Source: Gammaproteobacteria bacterium (GTDB lineage Bacteria > Pseudomonadota > Gammaproteobacteria > Chromatiales > Chromatiaceae). Taken from it: 64,000 bases of DNA. The position numbers were made by a program, and so were the translations under genes. Positions 26,843 through 36,615 of the stretch are shown one piece after another. The notes under the pieces were generated by a model. That model was given only the letters and a program-made list of their open reading frames with translations, had not been told where the DNA came from and did no database searches. The stretch's first letter is position 1. Each line of letters begins with the position of its first letter. The stretch covers positions 1 to 64,000 of the forward strand of contig RZZN01000020.1 in assembly GCA_009929855.1 (NCBI GenBank), in the 5' to 3' direction.

Positions 26843-28165
26843 ATGGAACCCATCGTGCGATGTCACTTCGATCTGATCCGACTCGGGGCACTGCCATTGA
26901 GTCTGACACTGCTCTCGATCCTGGCCGGGAGCATCGTCAATCGCGTCATGGTGGTCGAGCTCGGGCTGCCTGTCATCCTGGCCGGACTCTTCGTCGCCAT
27001 CCCGCTCTTGGTCAGTCCCTTGCGCGTCTGGCTCGGTCATCTCTCGGACGCCTATCCGTTGTTTGGCCGGCGTCGCGAGCCCTATCTCATGCTGGGGGCG
27101 GTGCTCTCTGGTCTCGGTGCCGCGGGCGCGATTCTTCTGGTGGTGCAACAGCCTGAGCGAGCGAGTCTAGCGAGCGTGCTGATCCTGGCGGCGCTCGTTC
27201 TCTATGGCGTGGGACGCAATCTGGCGGGCAATACCTTCCAGGCCCTGCTGGCCGATCGTTTCGCGCCCGGCGTGCCACGCTCGCGGGCGGCCAATCTCTA
27301 CGAGGTCGTCAAGCTGATCGGGATGGTGATCGGCGCGGGTCTGGTCGGGCTCGCCTTGCGACCCTACAGCACGGAGCGTCTGATCCTGGTGGTGACCCTC
27401 ATCGCCCTTGCGGCGGTGGTACTCTCGATCCTCGCGGCCTGGGGACAAGAGCCGCGTGGCGAGCCTCATCGCGTGGCGATGGCACGCGCACGTGCCTCGT
27501 CATTCTGGACACGCTTTCACACACTGGTCTGGTCCGATCCCCAGGCGCGTCGTTTCATCCTCGTCATCACCCTGACCCTGCTCGGTACCCAGATGCAGGA
27601 CGTGCTGATGGAGCCCTATGCTGGTCTGGTGCTGGGCATGGATGTCGCCGCGACGACCCAACTCACCATGTTCTGGGGGTTGGGGGCATTGTCCTCGATC
27701 CTGCTCTCGGGATTGCTGCTGATCCCTTGGCTGGGTCTGGCGCGACTCTTTCGTCTCGGGGTGCTGCTCCTCGTGCCACTCTTTCCACTCGTCATCCTCG
27801 CGGGGCTGCTCCAGGAGGTCTGGCTGCTGCGTGCGAGCGTACTCGCCATGGGACTGAGCAGCGGCCTGGCCGCCGCCAGTCTGCTGGCTCAGACCCTTGC
27901 CTTCACCAGTCTCGCGAGCGCTGGTCTGCTGCTCGGCGTTTGGGGTCTGGGTCACCAGCTGGGCCGCGCGCTGGCAAGTCTGCTCGGCGCTGGCGTGGTC
28001 GATCTGATGAATCGACTGACCACTGGGCAGACGCTGATCGCCTATGGCACGGCCTTCATGCTCGAGGCCGCATTGCTGCTCGGGGCACTACTCGTCTTCG
28101 GACGCTTGCGCATCGAGTCCGCCCAGGCGCTCGCTGAGTGCGAGGATCGATCGGCGAGCGAGTGA
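26843..28165 (+). CDS. PucC/LhaA-type light-harvesting complex assembly protein (BCD-family MFS)
   Basis: The 440-residue membrane protein has twelve hydrophobic helices and the family hallmark after helix 2: LLVSPLRVWLGHLSDAYP followed by RRREPYL, matching the PucC/LhaA/BCH2 group. These MFS-fold proteins help insert bacteriochlorophyll into light-harvesting complexes LH1 and LH2 in the cytoplasmic membrane of purple bacteria. No puf or puc genes are in the window, so which complex it serves cannot be told. The ribosome site is weak, and the next gene follows 81 bases later on the same strand. Confidence 0.9.
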   Translation: MEPIVRCHFDLIRLGALPLSLTLLSILAGSIVNRVMVVELGLPVILAGLFVAIPLLVSPLRVWLGHLSDAYPLFGRRREPYLMLGAVLSGLGAAGAILLVVQQPERASLASVLILAALVLYGVGRNLAGNTFQALLADRFAPGVPRSRAANLYEVVKLIGMVIGAGLVGLALRPYSTERLILVVTLIALAAVVLSILAAWGQEPRGEPHRVAMARARASSFWTRFHTLVWSDPQARRFILVITLTLLGTQMQDVLMEPYAGLVLGMDVAATTQLTMFWGLGALSSILLSGLLLIPWLGLARLFRLGVLLLVPLFPLVILAGLLQEVWLLRASVLAMGLSSGLAAASLLAQTLAFTSLASAGLLLGVWGLGHQLGRALASLLGAGVVDLMNRLTTGQTLIAYGTAFMLEAALLLGALLVFGRLRIESAQALAECEDRSASE

Positions 28166-28246
28166 GCCTGGGCGTTCGGTTTCTCGGTCCATTGCGCGAT
28201 GAGTATAGAATCGCGCCATCGATTCAAGACTCTGGAGATCTCAGAC

Positions 28247-29224
28247 ATGAGCCAAGTGCTCAAGACCGTCGTCGCTCGTCAACGCATGTTGTTGCACGGG
28301 CGCTTGGCCACCTTGCTTGGTCGGTTGGTCGAGCCCTGCCGAGCGCATTGGTGCGATCGGGAGGAGCTGGAGCGGATCCTCATGGCCGCATTGCCGGGTT
28401 TGGTCTCGTGCAAATACCTCTATGTGTTGGACCAGGATGCGCGGCAGTTGACCGCGAACGTCTCGCCGCAGGGACTACTGTCCGAGCACATCGGGCGAGA
28501 TCGGCGTGAGCGTCCCTATCTGACCGAGGCGCTCGCCGGGGCTCGGTTTTCATTGTCGCCGGTGTACATCAGCCGCAACGCGCGGCGTCCATCGCTGACC
28601 GCCATCCAACGCATCGAGGACGAGGCGGGAAGACTCTTGGGCTTTCTCGGGGCCGATTTCGATCTGCGTGAGTTGCCATTGACACGCGAGCTCTATACCC
28701 AGCCGGGTCAATGGATCCAGCTCAAGGGCGACCCGGCGATCCGCGGCGGACTCTTCAATCAGGAGCGGGTCGAAAGCCTCATGGATCAACGCATCGACGA
28801 GATCCTGGACTTGATCGTCGAGCTCATCGCGGCACATGGTGTCTTCCATGGCAAGCTGCATTTCTCCAGCTCGCGGGCGACACTCTGGCTCATCGAGGAT
28901 CCCTATCGTTTCAGGCTGCTCGACTATGAGGACCTCGCCGATCCTGGGATCTGTCTCGCCTATACCCGCCATCCCTACCCAAAGGATGCGGCGATTGCGC
29001 TGAATCATGTCAGCGAGGTCTTCAGAACCTTCAAGGCGCTGCGCTTCATGGATGAGACCATCTATCTGCGCTCGGGCTCGCTGAACATCTTCAACGGGAT
29101 CGTGGGGCTGAACTTCTCGTGTGACGGATCACACTACATGCCGTGGGATGACTTCCTCGACAAGAGCCTCGCCTTCTGGCTCGGAACGGGTGAGCGCTGT
29201 GCCTTGGATGGCGCAAGGCTCTGA
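28247..29224 (+). CDS. PDC-sensor (Cache-like) domain protein
   Basis: The 325-residue product has no signal peptide or membrane helix. Residues about 30-150 resemble the PDC/Cache sensor fold found in stand-alone proteobacterial proteins (pattern ERPYLTEALAGARFSLSPVYIS, which matches the ligand-pocket strand of that fold). The C-terminal half (residues 190-325) is uncharacterised. The ATG was chosen because GGAG lies ten bases before it; an in-frame ATG 48 bases earlier has no ribosome site. It follows the PucC-like gene and faces the fcc genes tail-to-tail. Function unknown; sensing of small molecules in the cytoplasm is inferred from the fold. Confidence 0.7.
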   Translation: MSQVLKTVVARQRMLLHGRLATLLGRLVEPCRAHWCDREELERILMAALPGLVSCKYLYVLDQDARQLTANVSPQGLLSEHIGRDRRERPYLTEALAGARFSLSPVYISRNARRPSLTAIQRIEDEAGRLLGFLGADFDLRELPLTRELYTQPGQWIQLKGDPAIRGGLFNQERVESLMDQRIDEILDLIVELIAAHGVFHGKLHFSSSRATLWLIEDPYRFRLLDYEDLADPGICLAYTRHPYPKDAAIALNHVSEVFRTFKALRFMDETIYLRSGSLNIFNGIVGLNFSCDGSHYMPWDDFLDKSLAFWLGTGERCALDGARL

Positions 29225-29356
29225 TGGTCGTTGCGGCAGGGCGCGGCGCTGGGGGGCCGGGGCGAATCATCTGGCCAGGCCATCGACGCGCCTGATCCGA
29301 AGCCTTCACGCGCATGCGTTGTCGGCACGCACGGCAATGGGTGATGGTGGTCATGA

Positions 29357-29384
29357 CAAGAAAACAGGGGCCTTGCGGCCCCTG
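29357..29384 (-). terminator. Rho-independent terminator of the fcc operon
   Basis: Read on the minus strand, CAGGGGCC, loop GCAA and GGCCCCTG form a perfect 8-bp stem followed by TTTTCTTG. It lies 37 bases after the fccB stop, in the gap between two convergent genes. Confidence 0.9.
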
Positions 29385-29420
29385 ACGTCGAGTCAAACCA
29401 CGAACGCGGTCGTGCTCGGC

Positions 29421-30713
29421 TCAGCCAAAGGAGTCCCGGACGATGTTCTCGTACCAGCTATAGGCATACTGCACCTCGCGCGCCAGCGCCCAATCGGGTG
29501 CATCGGCCGGCGTCACACCGCCCGCGCCCTCGACATCGGCGATGGCCGTGCCATCCTCGGTGAGCTTGTAGACACCTGCCACCGAGATCCCGTAATCGGT
29601 GCCGACGATGGAATAGCAGGTATTGACGTAGGAGGGTGTGCCCGGCTCCTCGCCCTTGAGCATGGCGACGACGGCTGCCGCGGCAACCTTGGCTTGGCTA
29701 TTGGCCGCATAGCCCGATTTCGGCATCGCGAAGGCGATACAGGCATCACCGATGACATGGATGCCCTTGTGCAGCTTGGATTCGAATGTCTTGGCCTCGA
29801 CCGGGCACCAGCCGCTCTCATCGGCCAGACCGGCGATCTGGGCGATCTCGCCAGCACGCTGTGGCGGGATGATGTTGATGACGGCGCCCTCGATCTCGTC
29901 GCCGAAACCGGTCTCGACCTTCATGCCGTCGGCATCGACCGTGACCACTGCATTGTCCGGACCCGGCAGCCATTCGATCAAGGCGTTGTCCGTGCCATAG
30001 CCATAGAGACGCTCCCAGCCCTTGGTGAACAGACCCTGCTTGGAGAAGGCCTGCTTGGCATCGAGGATGAGGACCTTGGACTTGGGCTTGTGGGCCTTGA
30101 GGTAATGGGCGATCTGACTGGCACGCTCATACGGTCCGGGCGGGCAGCGGAAGGGGTTGGCTGGGGCCGAGATGATCACCACGCCACCGTCTTCCATATC
30201 CTCGAGCTGTTTGCGCAGGATCTGGGTCTGCTCGCCCGCCTTCCAGGCATGTGGCAGCTTGGTGGAGGCCGCCTCGCTGTAACCCTCGACCTTGTCGTAG
30301 AGGATCTCGACGCCGGGCGCAACGATGCAACGGTCATAGCCGAATTCGGCTCCACCCGCGGTCTTCACGACCTTCTTGTCGGGATCGATTCCGCTGGCCG
30401 AATCCTGGACGACATTGATCCCACGCGCCTTGAGTCCGTCGTAGCTGACCCGCAGTGTATCGTAGGCGCGGTCACCGCCGATCACCTCGTTGCTGAGATA
30501 GCAGGTGACATATTCAGGATTAGGCTCGATGAGGGTCACATCGATGCTTGAATCGGCCATCTTGATGTACTTGGCGGCGGTCGCGCCGGCGGTTCCGCCA
30601 CCGACGATCACCACCTTTTGACTGGCCCCAAGGGCGAGGTGTGGGGCGCCGACGAGGCCGACCGCGGTCGCGGCGCCAGCCACTTTCACAAAATCACGTC
30701 TGCTGATGTTCAT
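29421..30713 (-). CDS. fccB: Flavocytochrome c sulfide dehydrogenase, flavoprotein subunit
   Basis: The 430-residue precursor has a twin-arginine signal (SRRDFVK, then a hydrophobic stretch ending about residue 30), the FAD-binding [14 protein letters not shown], and a cysteine in [10 protein letters not shown] (C71) equivalent to the residue that covalently holds FAD in the Allochromatium enzyme. Further cysteines in [10 protein letters not shown] and [11 protein letters not shown] match the active-site disulfide. The enzyme oxidises sulfide to sulfur or polysulfide in the periplasm and passes electrons to the FccA hemes. GAGAGGA precedes the ATG. It lies 20 bases behind fccA, and the pair ends at a strong terminator. 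Confidence 0.97.
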   Translation of the reverse strand: MNISRRDFVKVAGAATAVGLVGAPHLALGASQKVVIVGGGTAGATAAKYIKMADSSIDVTLIEPNPEYVTCYLSNEVIGGDRAYDTLRVSYDGLKARGINVVQDSASGIDPDKKVVKTAGGAEFGYDRCIVAPGVEILYDKVEGYSEAASTKLPHAWKAGEQTQILRKQLEDMEDGGVVIISAPANPFRCPPGPYERASQIAHYLKAHKPKSKVLILDAKQAFSKQGLFTKGWERLYGYGTDNALIEWLPGPDNAVVTVDADGMKVETGFGDEIEGAVINIIPPQRAGEIAQIAGLADESGWCPVEAKTFESKLHKGIHVIGDACIAFAMPKSGYAANSQAKVAAAAVVAMLKGEEPGTPSYVNTCYSIVGTDYGISVAGVYKLTEDGTAIADVEGAGGVTPADAPDWALAREVQYAYSWYENIVRDSFG

Positions 30714-30733
30714 TCCATTCCTCTCCGGTGGCG

Positions 30734-31351
30734 TTACTGCTGGCTGGCGTAGAAGGCGAGCAGGGCGGCGACCCCGTCCTCACCATCGCTCTTGAGCACC
30801 GCTTCCAGCTTGTCTCTCATCTTCTTCGGCATCTCGCGACGCTCTTCACGGAAGTCTTGCAGGGTGAATTGCAGGTAAGGGGTCCACTGGCCAGCCAGGA
30901 GGAAGAATTCCTCGGCATCCTCGCCGGTCTCCTCGTCCTTCAGAGGCATGCCGCCCTCGGCGTGACAGGACTCGCACTGCTTGTCATGCAGCTTGGCGCC
31001 CTGTTCCACCAGTGCCTCGGCATAGGCCTGCTTGGCGGGGACGAACTCCTGGGTGTTGAAGAAATCGGCCATCTTCTCGAATTCTTCGGTCGTATAGCCC
31101 TTGGCGATCCGCCCCATGATGGTCGAATAGATGTCGCCGCTCTTGTAACGCTCCATGGTGTCGATGAAGACGTCGCGGTTGATGCCAGCGATGGTGGGTG
31201 ATGCTGGCCCGTTGCTCTGACCAAGCGTGCCGTGACATCCAGCGCAGGTATTGCCAAGCATCTCGGGTGTGGCTTCAGCTTGCGCACCGGACGAGAGTCC
31301 GAGCGCGAGTGACCCGACGATCAGGGCCAGTCTGGGTGATATGGTGGCCAT
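30734..31351 (-). CDS. fccA: Flavocytochrome c sulfide dehydrogenase, diheme cytochrome subunit
   Basis: The 205-residue precursor has a signal peptide (residues 1-25, ending AQA) and two heme c attachment motifs, CAGCH (about residue 36) and CESCH (about residue 130), in two class I cytochrome domains. It receives electrons from the FAD of FccB. AGGAGG six bases before the ATG is the strongest ribosome site in this cluster. The gap of about 150 bases to the ankyrin gene upstream leaves room for a separate promoter. Confidence 0.97.
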   Translation of the reverse strand: MATISPRLALIVGSLALGLSSGAQAEATPEMLGNTCAGCHGTLGQSNGPASPTIAGINRDVFIDTMERYKSGDIYSTIMGRIAKGYTTEEFEKMADFFNTQEFVPAKQAYAEALVEQGAKLHDKQCESCHAEGGMPLKDEETGEDAEEFFLLAGQWTPYLQFTLQDFREERREMPKKMRDKLEAVLKSDGEDGVAALLAFYASQQ

Positions 31352-31502
31352 ACTTCCTCCTAATGGTCTGGAACGGTCTTGTTGACGGTCTTGGCGTTAT
31401 CCGCCTGGATGCAGACGGGGAGTCTTGCACGATGCTCCCTCGATGCATGGGGTCATGCGGCCGGCGTTATTGGAGTCGCGTACCGGCTTCGCATCCTTAG
31501 AT

Positions 31503-32483
31503 TCAAGTTCTGGGAGGTGCCGCCAGGATGGCGACGGCCTCTTGATTGTCTTGCTGAGCCGCCAAATCGGCGGCGGTATGACCGGCGCGGTTGGTCAGAG
31601 CCGGGTTGGCGCCATGGGCCAAGAGGGCCGAGATCAGATCGGCATGATTGGTGAGCACCGCCTCCATCAGTGCGGTGGTCCCATCCTCGTCTTGCAGATT
31701 CGGATCGGCCCCGCGCGCCAGCAGGAGCGTGACCGACTGGGGATGTCCCTGGCTCACGGCGAGGATGAGTGGCGTGGCCCCCATGTCGTCTCGCGCATCG
31801 ATCGCCGCGCCATGCTCGATCAAGCGGTGCGCCAGCTCCCAGTGTCCATGATCGGCGGCGAGCAACAGCGCCGTGTCGCCCTCGCGATCGCGCGATTCGA
31901 GCTCGGCCCCGGCCGCGATCAGCTGATCGACGACGCTCGTCTGCCCGTGCATGGCGGCGAGCATGAGCGCGCTGCGCCCATCGCGATCGGATGCCTTGGG
32001 ATCAGCGCCCCGGAACAGCAGCTGATCGACCATGTCGGAGATGCCATAGCGCGAGGCGATCATGAGCGCGTCCCAGCCGGCGCGGGTGCGGTCGTGAACA
32101 TTGGCGCCGCGCTCGATCAAGAGTGCGGTGATGGCGATGTTGCCTTGCTCGGCCGCGGTGGTCAGGGGTGTGCAGCTGGCCACCGTGCGCGCGTTGACAT
32201 TGGCGCCGCGGGCGAGCAGGAGCGAGACGGTCGCGAGATCGTCGGTTTCGACCGCGATCATCAGCGCAGTCTTGCCGAATTCGTTGGCTGCGTCCACCGC
32301 GACACCCCGATCCAGCCATTCGGCCACGGCCTCGGTGTCACCGATCATGGCCGCCAGGCGCATCTCCTTGCCCGGATCGCTGTCAGCGAGGGCTGCCTGG
32401 GCGCACATCAGACCAGCGACGATGAGCCAGGTGCCCAGCCTGATGGTGGGGCCAGCCCGGTTTGGTGCGACGTGGATGCTCAT
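31503..32483 (-). CDS. Periplasmic ankyrin-repeat protein
   Basis: The 326-residue precursor has a signal peptide (about residues 14-33, ending AALA) and then about eight ankyrin repeats of roughly 33 residues, recognisable by G-x-TALMIA, G-ANVNAR and [10 protein letters not shown]-type repeats. No other domain is present. Periplasmic ankyrin proteins such as AnkB of Pseudomonas protect or organise periplasmic enzymes; here the neighbours are a multiheme cytochrome and sulfide dehydrogenase. The ATG was chosen because it gives a normal signal peptide; a longer frame starts inside the cytochrome gene. It follows that gene by 34 bases. Confidence 0.88.
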   Translation of the reverse strand: MSIHVAPNRAGPTIRLGTWLIVAGLMCAQAALADSDPGKEMRLAAMIGDTEAVAEWLDRGVAVDAANEFGKTALMIAVETDDLATVSLLLARGANVNARTVASCTPLTTAAEQGNIAITALLIERGANVHDRTRAGWDALMIASRYGISDMVDQLLFRGADPKASDRDGRSALMLAAMHGQTSVVDQLIAAGAELESRDREGDTALLLAADHGHWELAHRLIEHGAAIDARDDMGATPLILAVSQGHPQSVTLLLARGADPNLQDEDGTTALMEAVLTNHADLISALLAHGANPALTNRAGHTAADLAAQQDNQEAVAILAAPPRT

Positions 32484-32517
32484 GTCGGTCCTCGCATCGG
32501 TGGATTGTCGAGCGTGC

Positions 32518-33102
32518 CTAGGTCGCATCTCGCTCCATGTCCTCCCGCATGTCTTGCATCGCCTCGGGCTCGTCGGGGAGATGATGCGCGATCCCCTTGT
32601 GACAATCGATACAGGTCAGACCACGGTCTTCGGCCGCCCCATGGCGGCTGCGCGCGGAGCGACTCTGCGCGGATAGATCCATGTTGGAGAAGTCGTGGCA
32701 GGAGCGGCAGGTTTCGGAATCAGTCGCCTTCATTCGATCCCAGACCCGATTGGCCATCGTCCAGCGATGCGCCTCGAATTTCTCTGGCGTGTCGATCGTT
32801 CCCTTGAATTCGTGATACACATCCTTCGCCGCCAACAGCTTCGCTTGAAGCTTGGGCAGGAAAGACTGAGGCACGTGGCAATCGGCGCAGGTGGCCTGTA
32901 CGCCAGATGCATTCTTGAAATGCATCGTCTGCCGATATTCCTCATAGGCAGGTTGGATGCTGTGACAGGACACGCAGAGCTCCATGCGGTTCGTATACGC
33001 GATTCCAGTGTTCACGAGCGCGGTGAAGGCGATGCCGGCGACGAACACCAAGGCAAGCGCGATGGGCAGCCGACGACTTTTGGAGCTGCGGGAATCGGGC
33101 AT
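32518..33102 (-). CDS. NapC/NirT-type tetraheme cytochrome c
   Basis: The 194-residue protein has an N-terminal membrane anchor (about residues 12-36) and four heme motifs: CVSCH, CADCH, CRSCH and CIDCH. This is the NapC/NirT layout of membrane-bound quinol dehydrogenases that pass electrons between the quinone pool and periplasmic partners. Position ahead of the ankyrin protein and fccAB suggests, without proof, that it could link sulfide-derived electrons and the quinone pool. The C-terminus is acidic and Met-rich ([14 protein letters not shown]). Confidence 0.9.
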   Translation of the reverse strand: MPDSRSSKSRRLPIALALVFVAGIAFTALVNTGIAYTNRMELCVSCHSIQPAYEEYRQTMHFKNASGVQATCADCHVPQSFLPKLQAKLLAAKDVYHEFKGTIDTPEKFEAHRWTMANRVWDRMKATDSETCRSCHDFSNMDLSAQSRSARSRHGAAEDRGLTCIDCHKGIAHHLPDEPEAMQDMREDMERDAT

Positions 33103-33463
33103 GAACGAACATCCTCATCTCTGGTCTGCGCCGAGCGATCGGATACGCCAACACTGGCGGTGTCACACGCACGAGACGCGATTCGTTTGGTCTTATTGGT
33201 CGCGATGTTAAGTCATCCCGACCCTGCTTGCCAAGCGGCGGGGGCGGGCGCATCAAACCAGGAAAGACTCGAGACAACCCTTTTTTTCAGTCGGGTTGAG
33301 GCCACTGATTGAACCATGGGTGACGGGCACGAAGCGGATCCTGCGCGTCCGTGCCCCGATCATCCTGGCGGCACGTCGCCTGCCTGGTCGCGGCACAATC
33401 ACCGCTCGCTCGTGGCGCTGTTGGGCGGTGTGCTCGCCCCACCGCGCACGAATCCGCGGGGCG
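33103..33463. other. Intergenic region between nadA and the cytochrome gene
   Basis: About 360 bases between two minus-strand genes, without a supported gene. A run of seven T (33282-33288 area) is flanked by CAACCC and GGGTTG, but the geometry (T-run inside the loop) is not that of a terminator. The promoter of the cytochrome/ankyrin/fcc cluster is expected here. Confidence 0.35.
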
Positions 33464-34534
33464 TCAGTCGGCGTCTCGACGTGTTCCGATTCCGCGCGCG
33501 CGGGCGAACTCGAGCATGCGTCGGATCGGGACCAGCGCGCGCTCGCCGATCCGCGGATCGATCTGGATCTCCTGGTCACCCTTGATGAGCACCTGCTCCA
33601 AGTTTTGCAGTGCATTCATCGCCATCCAAGGGCAATGCGCGCAGCTCTCGCAGGTGGCGCCCTCGCCGGCGGTGGGGGCTGGGATCAGGTGCTTGTCGGG
33701 TGCGACCTGATGCATTTTCCAGAAGATCCCAGCATCCGTGGCCACGATGAACTCACGGTTGGGCAACTCGGCCACGGCTTTGATGAGCTGGGTGGTCGAG
33801 CCGACAACGTCGGCCTGATCGACGACCTCGTCCGGTGACTCGGGATGGACGAGGACCGCCGCCTCGGGATGCAAGGCGCGCAGACGCTCGAGCGCGAATG
33901 ATTTGAACTCCTCATGGACCACGCAGGCGCCATCCCAGAGCAGCATGCGCGCGCCGGTCATGCGCTCGACATAGTGACCGAGATGCTTGTCCGGCGCCCA
34001 GATGATCGACTGCCCCTGAGCGGCGAGATGCTCGACGACGGGTAGCGCGATGCTGGAGGTCACCACCCAATCCGAGCGCGCCTTGACGGCCGCGCTGGTG
34101 TTGGCGTACACGACGACCGTGTGGTCCGGGTGCGCGTCGCAAAAGGCCGTGAACTCCTCCGCGGGACAACTCTCGTCGAGCGAGCAGGTCGCGCGCAGAT
34201 CCGGCATCAGGATGCGTTTTTCGGGATTGAGGATCTTGGCGGTTTCGCCCATGAAGCGCACGCCACAGACGACGAGCGTGCGCGCATCGCTCGCCGCGCC
34301 GAAGCGCGCCATCTCGAGTGAGTCGGCGACACAGCCGCCGGTCTCCTCGGCGAGCGCTTGGAGGTCGCCATCGGTGTAATAATGGGCAACCAGCACCGCC
34401 TGCTCGGCGCGCAATCGCGCCTTGATCCGGGCCTTGAGATCCGTCTTGGCGCGCTCGTCCAACGCGGGCCATTGGGGAGCCGGCGGGACCTCGATCCGGT
34501 GTCCGTTCGACCGATCAATGTTTGGTGCGCTCAT
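33464..34534 (-). CDS. nadA: Quinolinate synthase
   Basis: The 356-residue enzyme condenses iminoaspartate with dihydroxyacetone phosphate to quinolinate in NAD synthesis. Landmarks are [17 protein letters not shown] near the N-terminus and the three cysteine regions that hold the 4Fe-4S cluster: [25 protein letters not shown] and [13 protein letters not shown]. Length is that of the longer proteobacterial form. It stands alone; nadB and nadC are not in the window. The ribosome site (GAGG, eleven bases upstream) is weak. Confidence 0.96.
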   Translation of the reverse strand: MSAPNIDRSNGHRIEVPPAPQWPALDERAKTDLKARIKARLRAEQAVLVAHYYTDGDLQALAEETGGCVADSLEMARFGAASDARTLVVCGVRFMGETAKILNPEKRILMPDLRATCSLDESCPAEEFTAFCDAHPDHTVVVYANTSAAVKARSDWVVTSSIALPVVEHLAAQGQSIIWAPDKHLGHYVERMTGARMLLWDGACVVHEEFKSFALERLRALHPEAAVLVHPESPDEVVDQADVVGSTTQLIKAVAELPNREFIVATDAGIFWKMHQVAPDKHLIPAPTAGEGATCESCAHCPWMAMNALQNLEQVLIKGDQEIQIDPRIGERALVPIRRMLEFARARGIGTRRDAD

Positions 34535-34570
34535 GGTGTCGGTGATCCTCGCGTGATGCGCTCCCCGCGA

Positions 34571-36082
34571 CTAGCTGGAGGCGGAGGAGCCAGCCGAATC
34601 GGTGGAGGAGGGTGTGCCGGATCGGCCCGGCAGGGGCTCGCGCAGTCCTTTGGGATTGGTGAAGCGCTCGTTGAGTGTCTGCACGTAATTCTCGCAGCTT
34701 TGCAGCACGTCTTCCAAGCGTGACTTGGTCAGGCTGCCCCATCCGACCGGGGTGCCGATGAGCACGGGCCGGAAGAAGCGCGTGCCGGCCTGGAAGGCCC
34801 GCAGCAGATCCCCCGGGGGATGCTTGCTCGCGATCTGTTTGCGCAGCCGCGGGATGACGCTCTTGGCCGCCAACCGGCGGACACCGAAGTGGACCAGCAC
34901 GGCCGCCGTGATCACTGCCCCCATGAGGCCTTCCCGTGCCCAGACGATCTGTGCGCTCAGCCAGTCCAGCCATGGCGGGGCATAGGTCAGATCCTGCCAA
35001 TGACCCGCGCGGATGCTCCAGTAGAGGAATGCCGCGCCCACGATCAGCAGGAGCAGGGTGTCGACGAGGAGGGTGCGAGCGCGCCACCGGCGCATGGCAT
35101 CATGCAGGATCGGCGCGGATTCGTTCATGAGCCCACGCGTGGTCTCGCGCAGCGCGGCGATGATGCGGTAGGCGCGCTCGATCTCGACACGCTCCATGCG
35201 CAGCAGGATCTCGGCCAGATCATGGTCACGCTTTTTCTCGAAGCGCTGGCGGCGATACTCATCCGGGATGGCAACCGCCGATTCCGAGCTATAGATGGTG
35301 TAGAAGCGCCCAGCGGTCAGGCCGGCCTCGCCGATGGCACGCAGCCAAGCCGCGACGACGTCCTCGGGATTGTCCTCGCTGGCGGCGGTGTCGAGTTGAT
35401 TGAGGATGTAGAGAAACTTGCCCGAGTCCGGCCGCTGGATGGTGTCCTTGACCAGGTGTTTGAGGGTATCGCGCATCGCCCCCGGCTCGGGGTGACGGGC
35501 GTCGAAGAAAACCAGCACCAGATCGGAGAGATCCATCATATGATCGGTGATGCGCAGGATCGCGTTGCGCTGCGCGTCGGCGTCGAAACCGGGCGAGTCG
35601 ATCAGGATGCGTCCGCGCAGGCGGTCACTGCGACAGGTCTTGAGCTGAAGGTAGGCATCGATGCGGCGGCCTTCGCCACCGGCGACCTGATCGATCTCCC
35701 GCGAGATCTGATAGAAGGGGAAGCGGGGATCCGAGTCGAGCGCCACGCCGGGGAGTGCGTGGCTGACCGACTCGGGGCTGTAGACGATGACCGTGAAGCG
35801 ATCATCCACGGCCTGATTCCCGGTGCGCTGCAGCTTCTTCCCGAGAAAATCGTTGATGAAGGTCGACTTGCCCGCCGAGAAGGTGCCGAGGATGGAGATG
35901 AGCGGCCACCAGGGCACCTGCGTGGCGAATGATTGACTGGTGGCCATCAGCTCCATCCCGTACGCGATGCGATCGAGCGCGCGAAAGCTCTGGATGGCGT
36001 TGAGAAGGACCGGATTCTCTTGCTCCAGGTGAGTCTCGAGCTCGTGCAGACGTTGCTGGAGTGCGGCGGCGGTCGACGGCAT
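34571..36082 (-). CDS. Dynamin-like membrane GTPase
   Basis: The 503-residue protein has a GTPase domain with a GTFSAGKSTF P-loop (about residues 65-75), a switch region after it, LIDSPGFDAD (G3) and LNQLD (G4). Two membrane helices follow (about residues 338-358 and 388-408), then a helical C-terminus with a Ser-rich end. This is the layout of bacterial dynamin-like proteins, which remodel or tether membranes; a link to intracytoplasmic photosynthetic membranes would be speculation. It lies upstream of nadA with a gap of 36 bases and may be cotranscribed with it. Confidence 0.85.
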   Translation of the reverse strand: MPSTAAALQQRLHELETHLEQENPVLLNAIQSFRALDRIAYGMELMATSQSFATQVPWWPLISILGTFSAGKSTFINDFLGKKLQRTGNQAVDDRFTVIVYSPESVSHALPGVALDSDPRFPFYQISREIDQVAGGEGRRIDAYLQLKTCRSDRLRGRILIDSPGFDADAQRNAILRITDHMMDLSDLVLVFFDARHPEPGAMRDTLKHLVKDTIQRPDSGKFLYILNQLDTAASEDNPEDVVAAWLRAIGEAGLTAGRFYTIYSSESAVAIPDEYRRQRFEKKRDHDLAEILLRMERVEIERAYRIIAALRETTRGLMNESAPILHDAMRRWRARTLLVDTLLLLIVGAAFLYWSIRAGHWQDLTYAPPWLDWLSAQIVWAREGLMGAVITAAVLVHFGVRRLAAKSVIPRLRKQIASKHPPGDLLRAFQAGTRFFRPVLIGTPVGWGSLTKSRLEDVLQSCENYVQTLNERFTNPKGLREPLPGRSGTPSSTDSAGSSASS

Positions 36083-36615
36083 CTCGGATGGGTCCTCGTC
36101 ACTTCATGAAGAGCGCATGCCGCCGGGCGGCGGCTGACGCTGCGTGGCTTGCGGTGGTCGAACCTGTTGCGGCGCCTGGCCAGTGCCGCGCCGGTGGATC
36201 CGCGGCGGTTGTCATCAACGCATGGTACAACGAAGCGAGCGATCCGGCATAGCCGCCGGGCTGACCAGGGGTGTCGCGGTCGCGATCGAAAGCCATTGAG
36301 TCGACTCATGTCGAGTGTCATGGCTTGGCGCATGTCAGCGCGGGGCTCGCGCGGTTGCGGTGTTTCATTTGCTTGAATGTCGAGTATCGCTCCAGGCATA
36401 CTGCGACGGTGTGTCGTCTTAGAATTTAGCGTCAATCCACTTTGCCGAGGGGGACAGGCACGCGCGGCCCGCCCCCGAATGCCGTCGAACCTTGACGGAT
36501 GAGCGCCGGGCCCTGGATGAGGCTCGGTGTCCACGGCAGGTCCGAGTCCGACTACACCCAGAATGAAGCGACCCGGGCGTGCGACAATACAATTCAGTGT
36601 TTGGTGTGCGATCCG
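36083..36615. promoter_or_regulatory. Divergent region upstream of the efflux operon
   Basis: About 530 bases between the GTPase gene and the efflux adaptor gene, transcribed in opposite directions. No gene was supported. A GAGTCGACTC palindrome is seen near 36298-36307. The frame extending the adaptor upstream to 36499 is charged, lacks a ribosome site and would bury the signal peptide, so it was not used. Confidence 0.35.

Noticed and set aside
33275-33300. Terminator after nadA
   Set aside because: The T-run lies between the short arms, not after them.
36499-36615. Longer N-terminus for the efflux adaptor
   Set aside because: It would put about 39 charged residues before the signal peptide and has no ribosome site.
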